19,950 bases of DNA from Bryobacterales bacterium. Lineage in GTDB: Bacteria > Acidobacteriota > Terriglobia > Bryobacterales > Bryobacteraceae. Shown here in pieces: positions 15,127 through 19,950 of the stretch (position 1 is its first letter; each line of letters starts with the position of its first letter). Position numbers and translations under genes: made by a program. Location: positions 1 through 19,950 of the forward strand of contig DNFG01000252.1 of assembly GCA_003487005.1 (NCBI GenBank), read 5' to 3'. Under the pieces are notes generated by a model. It was given only the letters and a program-made list of their open reading frames with translations, did not search any database and was not told the DNA's origin.

Positions 15127-15303
15127 ATGAATCGACTGACTTTGCTGGGTATCATCCTCTTGTTTTCGGCCGGAGTGGAGGCCGTGATCGCGTTCATGTT
15201 CGTTCCAGAAGAGGTGCGCATCTACATCTACGGTTCAATTGGTTTGACGACTCTTCTCGCCATCGGTCTGTTGCTCAAGGGCCTTGCGACTCCCAGCCAT
15301 TAG
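15127..15303 (+). CDS. Two-helix membrane mini-protein, unknown function
   Basis: This 58-residue protein has two hydrophobic helices (about 4-22 and 30-51) joined by VPEEVRIYIYGS, and ends GLATPSH. I do not recognise a family. The ATG at 15127 is 16 bases after a GAAGGAG site, which is long. However, a five-codon frame starting at GTG 15113, two bases from that site, ends in a TGA overlapping this ATG (15127-15130), so re-initiation is possible. An in-frame TTG at 15070 is a less likely start because it adds polar residues before the helix. Its 3' end overlaps the next gene by 20 bases, so the two may be coupled. Confidence 0.6.
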   Translation: MNRLTLLGIILLFSAGVEAVIAFMFVPEEVRIYIYGSIGLTTLLAIGLLLKGLATPSH

Positions 15304-16546
15304 CCTCCTGCCCGCTCTGGCGCTGGCCGCGCCCGCCGCGCCGCCCACTTTCCATGCCGACATCCTTCCTGTCTTGCAGCGGCACTGCCAGTCCTGCCAT
15401 CGCCCTGGCGAAATCGGCCCCATGCCCCTGTTGAGTTACCAGCAGGTCCGTCCGTGGGCTCGCGCCATCCGCGAGTCCGTCAAACTCCGCCGGATGCCAC
15501 CCTGGTTCGCCGAACGCGCCTCCCTTCACTTCGACAACGACTCCAGCCTCACTCCTGAGGAGATCTCCGCCATCGACCAGTGGGCCTCCAGCGGCGCGCC
15601 CGCAGGCGATCCCGCCGCCGCCCCCGAGGCGATCGCGTGGCCCCAGGGCTGGTCTCTGCCCCGCGTGGATCACGCCGTCTCCATGCCCCGCGCGATTCCG
15701 ATTCCAGCCCGGGAGGAACTCGACTACCAGTGGATGATCATCCCCTTGCACTTCGCGGACGACCGCTGGGTCACTGCCGCCGAAATCCGACCCGGCGCGC
15801 GGGATGCCGTCCACCACATCGTCGCTTACATCCGCGAACCGGATTCAGATTGGCTCCGCGGCAAGCCCACCGGTGAGGCCTTCACCCACCCGGGCGTCAC
15901 CACCAGCGACATCCTCGCCCTCTACACCCCCGGCACCGGCCCCATGCACCTCCCCGCCGGCATGGCCAAACTGATCCCCGCCGGCAGCGACCTCGTCCTC
16001 CAGTTCCACTACACCCCCACCGGCCGCGCCACCAGCGACCGGTCCACCGTCGGACTCACCTTCGCGGCAACTCCGCCCGAAAAACGGGTTCTCACCCTCC
16101 AGATGGGCTCCGTCGATTTCCGCATTCCGCCCCACGCATCCAACCACCGCGTCGCGGTTTCCGGCACCCTGCCCGGCGACGCCCTGCTCCTCTCTCTCCT
16201 ACCTCACATGCACCTGCGCGGCAAAGCCTTCGACTTCGAGATCGTGGAAGCCGGCGGGCGCGTCGAAACCCTCCTTCGCGTCGCGCCTTTCCACTTCTAC
16301 TGGCAACTCAACTACCGCCTCGCGACGCCCCGCCTGCTGCGCCAGGGTACGCGCCTCCGATTCACCGCCTGGTACGACAATTCCGCCAACAATCCCCTCA
16401 ATCCCGACCCGGACGCGGAGGTCCGCTACGGCGAACAGTCTCGCGAAGAAATGATGGTCGGCTTCTTCGATGTGGCCGTCGATCCCGGGTTCGACAAGCG
16501 CCGATTCTTCAGTTCCCGTCCGGGCGCTCCCGCGTCCATTCCGTGA
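15284..16546 (+). CDS. Exported cytochrome c / copper type II monooxygenase-like fusion
   Basis: This 420-residue protein starts with a hydrophobic signal-like stretch (about 1-20). A c-type haem site HCQSCHRPG (C35, C38, H39) follows in a domain of about 25-110. The remainder resembles the two-domain copper type II, ascorbate-dependent monooxygenase fold (peptidylglycine hydroxylase, dopamine hydroxylase). All six copper-ligand positions can be suggested: HH (177-178) and H242 (FHYTP) for one copper, H308 and H310 (PHMHLRG) and M390 or M391 (EEMMVGFFD) for the other. A haem could feed electrons to copper in place of ascorbate. The only usable start is the TTG at 15284, just after AAGGG and within the previous gene. 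The 3' end overlaps the convergent peptidase gene by 38 bases. The substrate is unknown. Confidence 0.83.
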   Translation: MRLPAISLLPALALAAPAAPPTFHADILPVLQRHCQSCHRPGEIGPMPLLSYQQVRPWARAIRESVKLRRMPPWFAERASLHFDNDSSLTPEEISAIDQWASSGAPAGDPAAAPEAIAWPQGWSLPRVDHAVSMPRAIPIPAREELDYQWMIIPLHFADDRWVTAAEIRPGARDAVHHIVAYIREPDSDWLRGKPTGEAFTHPGVTTSDILALYTPGTGPMHLPAGMAKLIPAGSDLVLQFHYTPTGRATSDRSTVGLTFAATPPEKRVLTLQMGSVDFRIPPHASNHRVAVSGTLPGDALLLSLLPHMHLRGKAFDFEIVEAGGRVETLLRVAPFHFYWQLNYRLATPRLLRQGTRLRFTAWYDNSANNPLNPDPDAEVRYGEQSREEMMVGFFDVAVDPGFDKRRFFSSRPGAPASIP

Positions 16547-18554
16547 TCCATTCGATGAACTGTTCGTGCCACAGCCGGCTGTTCTGCGGCTTCAGAATCC
16601 AGTGCCCCTCGTCCGGGTACATCAGCAGCTTCGACGGCACCCCATTGGCCTGCAGGGCCGTGAATAACTGCAACCCCTGCCCGTAAGGCACGCGGAAATC
16701 GAGTTCGCCATGGATCACCAGCGTCGGCGTGCTGAACCGCGCCGCATGGACCGACGGCGACCACCGCTCGTGAATTTCCGGCGTTTCCCACGGATAGCCC
16801 TTGAACTCCCAGCGTGTGAACCAAAGCTCTTCCGTTTCGCCCCCCATACTGCGCAGGTCGTAGACGCCCGCGTGCGAAACCAGCGCCCGGAACCGGTCGG
16901 TATGCCCCAGAATCCAGTTCACCATGTATCCGCCGTAACTGCCCCCCGCCGCGGCCATCCGCCGCCCGTCCACGTAAGGCAGACTCGCCGTGTAATCCGC
17001 CACGCTCATCAGGTCCTCGTAAACCCGGCCACCCCAGTCCGCGTTGATCTCGTCCGTGAACCGCTGCCCGTAGCCCGTCGAGCCGCGCGGATTCGGCATT
17101 ACCACCACGAAGCCCGCCGCCGCAAACACCTGCGGATTCCAGCGGTAGCTGAAACTCTCCCCCCACGCTCCCTGCGGGCCGCCGTGAATCAGCATCAACG
17201 CCGGGTACCGCTTCTCCGGATTGAACGCCGGCGGCTTCACCATGAAGCCATGCACTTGAGCGCCCTCCGCGCCGGCCACCGTGAACTCCTCGTAACGCGT
17301 CAACTCATACCGCGACAGCAGCGCATCGTTCACGCGCGTCAATGGAACCGGCGCCCCTTCCCCCGAAACCGCGCGGAAAATCTCAACCGGCGATGACCCG
17401 CTCTGCTCCGTATAGATCAGCGTCCGGCCATCCGGCGTGAACTGCAGGTCGCCCACGCTCGACGACCCGCGCGTGATCGCCCGCGCCCCTCCCCCGTTGA
17501 TGCTGATGATGTGCGCCGGATGACGCCCCCGGTCCTCGAGCACATACGCAATCCGCGTCGAATCCGGATGCCACGTGAAGGAGTCCACGTTGCGGTCGAT
17601 CGTCTCCGTCAACGTTTGCATGCTGCCGGTCTCCCGGTTGTACAGCACCAGCCTCCAGCGGTCGCTCTCATACCCGCCGGTCTGCTGCATCCGCCACGCC
17701 AGCCATTTGCCGTCCGGCGAATAAGCAGGCCCATTGTCGGCCCCTTCGCTCGTCGAAACCTGCTTCGGTTCGCCACCCTCCACCGGCACCACGAAGATCT
17801 CGCTGTTCGTGCTGGTGGCCTGGTTTTCATCCAGCTTCGCGACGTACGCCACCTCCTTGCCATCCGGCGAAACTGCATAGTCTTCGCCTCCCCCCAATGA
17901 GAACGGTGGCACATCGAAGATGAACCCTGGCGTGAGGTCCTTCACCAAACCCCCGCCCGCGGGCACCATCATCACGTGCTTCCGCCGCTTGCCTTGCCAC
18001 TGGCTCCAGTGCCGGTACAGCAGCGAGGTGTAGACCCGCGCCTTCACCTTGCTCTGCTTCTCCTGCTCCAACCGGCGCTCGTTACAAGCTTCATCGGGGC
18101 AGTCCGGGTACACTTCGCTCGAGAAAACAAAATTCGCGCCGTCGGGGCTCCAGATATGGCCGTCCGCCTCCGTCGCCAGCCTGGTCACCTGCCGGGCGTC
18201 CGTGCCATCCGGGTTCATCGTCCAGATCTGCTGCGTGCCCGAACGGCTCGACAGAAACGACAGCCGCCGCGAATCCGGCGACCACCGAGGCCGGCTGTTC
18301 TGCCCCTCGGTCGTGATCTGCCTCGGCGACCCCCCGCCCGCCGGTACAATCCAGATCTGCCGGTTCGACCCGTTCTTCTCCATCTCCACCACGGAGACCG
18401 TGAACGCCACCAAACGCCCGTCCGGTGATAGCTGTGGATCGGACACTCGCTTCACCTGCGTCATCGCGTCAAACGTAAAAGGCTGCTTTTGGGCCGCTGC
18501 CGGGGTCAGGCACAGACCAGCCATCAGGAAGGAGGTAATCCAGAATGGACGCAT
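16509..18554 (-). CDS. Secreted S9-family prolyl oligopeptidase-like peptidase
   Basis: This 681-residue serine peptidase has a signal peptide (MRPFWITSFLMAGLCLTPAAA, cleaved near residue 21). It then has a WD40/TolB-like beta-propeller (about 35-400) with repeats of the form LSPDGRLVAF, WSPDSRRLSF and YSPDGKWLAW, and an alpha/beta-hydrolase domain (about 430-675). The catalytic triad is S539 (GGSYGGYM), D619 (HGELDFRVP) and H651 (DEGHWI). HGGPQGAWG forms the oxyanion region. The family cleaves short peptides, often after Pro or acylated residues, in the periplasm or outside the cell. The start is the ATG at 18554, directly before the signal peptide. The frame stays open upstream only because it runs antisense to the carbonic anhydrase gene. 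The propeller carries a possible disulfide (C152, C157). Confidence 0.94.
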   Translation of the reverse strand: MRPFWITSFLMAGLCLTPAAAQKQPFTFDAMTQVKRVSDPQLSPDGRLVAFTVSVVEMEKNGSNRQIWIVPAGGGSPRQITTEGQNSRPRWSPDSRRLSFLSSRSGTQQIWTMNPDGTDARQVTRLATEADGHIWSPDGANFVFSSEVYPDCPDEACNERRLEQEKQSKVKARVYTSLLYRHWSQWQGKRRKHVMMVPAGGGLVKDLTPGFIFDVPPFSLGGGEDYAVSPDGKEVAYVAKLDENQATSTNSEIFVVPVEGGEPKQVSTSEGADNGPAYSPDGKWLAWRMQQTGGYESDRWRLVLYNRETGSMQTLTETIDRNVDSFTWHPDSTRIAYVLEDRGRHPAHIISINGGGARAITRGSSSVGDLQFTPDGRTLIYTEQSGSSPVEIFRAVSGEGAPVPLTRVNDALLSRYELTRYEEFTVAGAEGAQVHGFMVKPPAFNPEKRYPALMLIHGGPQGAWGESFSYRWNPQVFAAAGFVVVMPNPRGSTGYGQRFTDEINADWGGRVYEDLMSVADYTASLPYVDGRRMAAAGGSYGGYMVNWILGHTDRFRALVSHAGVYDLRSMGGETEELWFTRWEFKGYPWETPEIHERWSPSVHAARFSTPTLVIHGELDFRVPYGQGLQLFTALQANGVPSKLLMYPDEGHWILKPQNSRLWHEQFIEWITEWTRERPDGN

Positions 18555-18563
18555 CACACTCAA

Positions 18564-18588
18564 ATTGTAGCTTTCCCGGCGGTACAAT
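18564..18588. promoter_or_regulatory. Divergent promoter region with mirrored -10-like boxes
   Basis: ATTGTA (18564-18569) and TACAAT (18583-18588) form an inverted repeat with a 13-base spacer between the two divergent genes. Each reads as TACAAT, a good -10 box, on its own coding strand. The rightward box would start transcription near 18595, leaving a leader with GGAG before the carbonic anhydrase start. The leftward box would leave the peptidase mRNA almost leaderless. The -35 boxes are poor on both strands, so the inverted repeat could instead be an operator. Confidence 0.35.
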
Positions 18589-18611
18589 GAAGGTTTTGGA
18601 GCGTTCCGGCC

Positions 18612-19127
18612 ATGATTCGTCCGTATAAATCTGTCTACCCCCGCATCGCCGCTTCCGCCTACGTCGACCAGGCTGCCCAGGTCATCGGCGACGTCACCAT
18701 GGGCGAACGCAGCAGCATCTGGCCCAGCGCCGTCGCTCGCGGCGATGTCAACCGGATCGTCATCGGTGATGATTCCAATATCCAGGATGGGTCCGTTCTG
18801 CACGGTGAACTCGACAGGTACCCCGTTCTCATCGGCAACCGCGTCACCGTCGGCCACATGGCCTGCCTCCACGGTTGTGTCGTCGAGGACGACTGCCTGA
18901 TCGGCATCGGCGCCATCGTCCTCAATGGCGCCCGCATCGGCCAGGGTTCCGTCGTCGCTGCCGGCGCGCTGGTACCCGAGGGCATGGACGTGCCCCCCAA
19001 CTCCATGGTCATGGGCACCCCCGCCAAGGTCCGCCGCGAGGTCACCCCCGAGGAGAAGGCCCGCTTCGCCGAAAACGCCCAACGCTACATTCGTTACCGC
19101 CAGGACTTCCGGGAAGAACCAGTTTGA
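18612..19127 (+). CDS. Gamma-carbonic anhydrase family protein
   Basis: This 171-residue protein is a left-handed beta-helix of hexapeptide repeats, of the gamma-carbonic anhydrase family (YrdA/PaaY/CaiE-like). The three metal-binding histidines are H64 (SVLHGELDR), H82 and H87 (VGHMACLHGC). The blocks SSIWPSAVARGD and NSMVMGTPAKVRRE are typical. Many close relatives have weak or no measured carbonic anhydrase activity, so hydration of CO2 is possible but not certain. A GGAG box lies upstream of the ATG. The stop overlaps the hisS TTG start (19124-19127), so hisS translation is probably coupled to this gene. Confidence 0.9.
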   Translation: MIRPYKSVYPRIAASAYVDQAAQVIGDVTMGERSSIWPSAVARGDVNRIVIGDDSNIQDGSVLHGELDRYPVLIGNRVTVGHMACLHGCVVEDDCLIGIGAIVLNGARIGQGSVVAAGALVPEGMDVPPNSMVMGTPAKVRREVTPEEKARFAENAQRYIRYRQDFREEPV

Positions 19128-19950
19128 TCAAAGCAATTCGAGGCACACGCGACATCCTCCCGCCCTCTTCGGCGGTCTGGAACCACGTCGAATCCATCAC
19201 CCGCGAAACTTTTCGCGTCTTCAACTACCACGAGATCCGGACCCCCATCTTCGAGGAGACCAGTCTGTTCGCCCGCGGCGTCGGCGCTGAAACAGACATC
19301 GTCTCCAAGGAAATGTACACCTGGGACGACCGGGACGGCACCTCTCTCACGCTCCGCCCCGAGAACACCGCCTCCGTCATCCGCGCCTACATCGAGCACC
19401 GCCTCGATCAGGTCCCCGGTCTCAAGAAACTCTTCTACCTCGGCCCCATGTTCCGCCGCGAACGCCCCCAAAAGGGCCGCTACCGGCAGTTCTTCCAGAT
19501 CGGCGCCGAGTGCATCGGCTCCGATGCCCCCGCCATCGACGCCGAAGTGATCGAACTCGCCATCGAGATCCTCGAACGCTGCGGCGTCACCGGCGCCAAA
19601 CTGCTGATCAACTCCGTCGGCGATCCCGAATCCCGCCAGCGCTACACCGCCGCCCTCCGCGAAGCCCTTGATCCCGTCAAGGATCAACTCTCGCCCGACA
19701 ACCAGCGCCGCGCCGTCACGAACCCCCTCCGCGTCCTCGACTCGAAGGACCCCGGCGACGAGGCCATCATCACCACGCTGCCCTCCATCCACGAATTCCT
19801 GAACGACGAGTGCCGCTCCCACTTCGCCCGCGTCCGCGACCTCCTCGACGTCCGCGGCATCGCTTACGAAGTCCGCCCGCGCCTCGTCCGCGGACTGGAT
19901 TACTACACCAAGACCACGTTCGAGATCCTCCATCCACGAATTCCTGAACG
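19124..19950 (+). CDS. hisS: Histidyl-tRNA synthetase, N-terminal part (3' end outside window)
   Basis: This class II synthetase charges tRNA-His. About 270 residues are visible. It starts LIKAIRGTRDILPP with a TTG at 19124; GGAAG lies about seven bases upstream and the start overlaps the previous stop. Motif 1 (YHEIRTPIFE), the LTLRPENTAS block, motif 2 (MFRRERPQKGRYRQFFQIGAE) and the histidine-binding RLVRGLDYYTKTTFE can all be read. After FEILH the family continues with something like GALGAQ and a glycine-rich CGGGRYD. Here the frame instead reads PRIPE, from a 24-base stretch copied from 145 bases upstream. The last few codons are therefore doubtful and may be an assembly error. Confidence 0.93.
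   Translation, partial: MIKAIRGTRDILPPSSAVWNHVESITRETFRVFNYHEIRTPIFEETSLFARGVGAETDIVSKEMYTWDDRDGTSLTLRPENTASVIRAYIEHRLDQVPGLKKLFYLGPMFRRERPQKGRYRQFFQIGAECIGSDAPAIDAEVIELAIEILERCGVTGAKLLINSVGDPESRQRYTAALREALDPVKDQLSPDNQRRAVTNPLRVLDSKDPGDEAIITTLPSIHEFLNDECRSHFARVRDLLDVRGIAYEVRPRLVRGLDYYTKTTFEILHPRIPE
19782..19805 (+). repeat. 24-base direct repeat, first copy (inside hisS)
   Basis: This copy reads in frame as part of LPSIHEFLNDE in hisS and looks native. An identical 24-base stretch ends the window at 19950. The flanking base differs on the left (C versus T). Confidence 0.9.
19927..19950 (+). repeat. 24-base direct repeat, second copy (window end)
   Basis: This copy matches 19782-19805 exactly, with an offset of 145 bases, which is not a multiple of three. 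It is therefore read in another frame of hisS and breaks the expected family sequence after FEILH. The match runs to the last base of the window, so its full length is unknown. Confidence 0.9.

Noticed and set aside
18555..19082. N-terminal extension of the S9 peptidase frame by about 175 codons
   Set aside because: It runs antisense through the carbonic anhydrase gene, is low-complexity Asp/Ala/Gly, and would bury the signal peptide that starts at 18554.
19094..19933. 279-codon frame on the - strand opposite hisS
   Set aside because: hisS motifs are unambiguous on +; the antisense translation is Gly/Ala/Asp/Val filler.

Overview
The window is a compact, GC-rich stretch of bacterial chromosome with 19 protein genes that I can support, two of them cut by the window edges. 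I see no tRNA, rRNA, CRISPR array or insertion sequence. The gene families point to an acidobacterium of the Solibacter/Bryobacter type: a MacA/MacB-like efflux operon under a sigma-54 two-component system, a secreted S9 peptidase, a haem c plus copper-monooxygenase-like fusion, and a secreted ADP-ribosylglycohydrolase-like protein. That assignment is inference from gene content and base composition, not from a marker gene comparison.

Left part (1-8402, all + strand). The 3' part of an amidase-signature enzyme is followed by a soluble GGDEF-EAL protein with an intact EAL domain but a substituted metal ligand in the GGDEF domain. Then comes a six-gene, tightly coupled unit: periplasmic adaptor (2744), ABC ATPase (4029), small exported helical protein (4742), second ABC ATPase (5038), sigma-54 response regulator (5722) and membrane histidine kinase (7074). 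The usual FtsX/MacB permease is missing from this unit. A sigma-54-like promoter and an AT-rich palindrome lie just upstream of the adaptor, which suggests that the regulator at the end of the unit controls its own operon. This is the most interesting system in the window.

Middle (8399-10612, all - strand). A secreted ADP-ribosylglycohydrolase-like protein converges on the kinase, sharing a CTAG that supplies both stop codons. Next are a DUF192 protein and a four-cysteine mini-protein overlapping by ATGA. The 127 bases between 9929 and 10055 hold nothing I can call.

Right part (10684-19950). A housekeeping run on the + strand: rimO, yacG (58 aa, easily missed), pgpA, an IPT/TIG plus beta-propeller protein and cinA. 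A predicted promoter overlapping the end of cinA leads to a two-helix membrane mini-protein and the cytochrome c/copper-monooxygenase fusion. An S9 peptidase on the - strand converges on the latter with a 38-base overlap. It diverges from a gamma-carbonic anhydrase that is coupled to hisS, which runs off the window end.

Two whole-window signals stand out. The + strand is G-rich up to about 9.6 kb and C-rich from about 10.7 kb, regardless of gene strand, as at a replication terminus or a rearrangement joint. The last 24 bases exactly repeat bases 145 nt earlier, out of frame inside hisS, which suggests an assembly artefact at a contig end.
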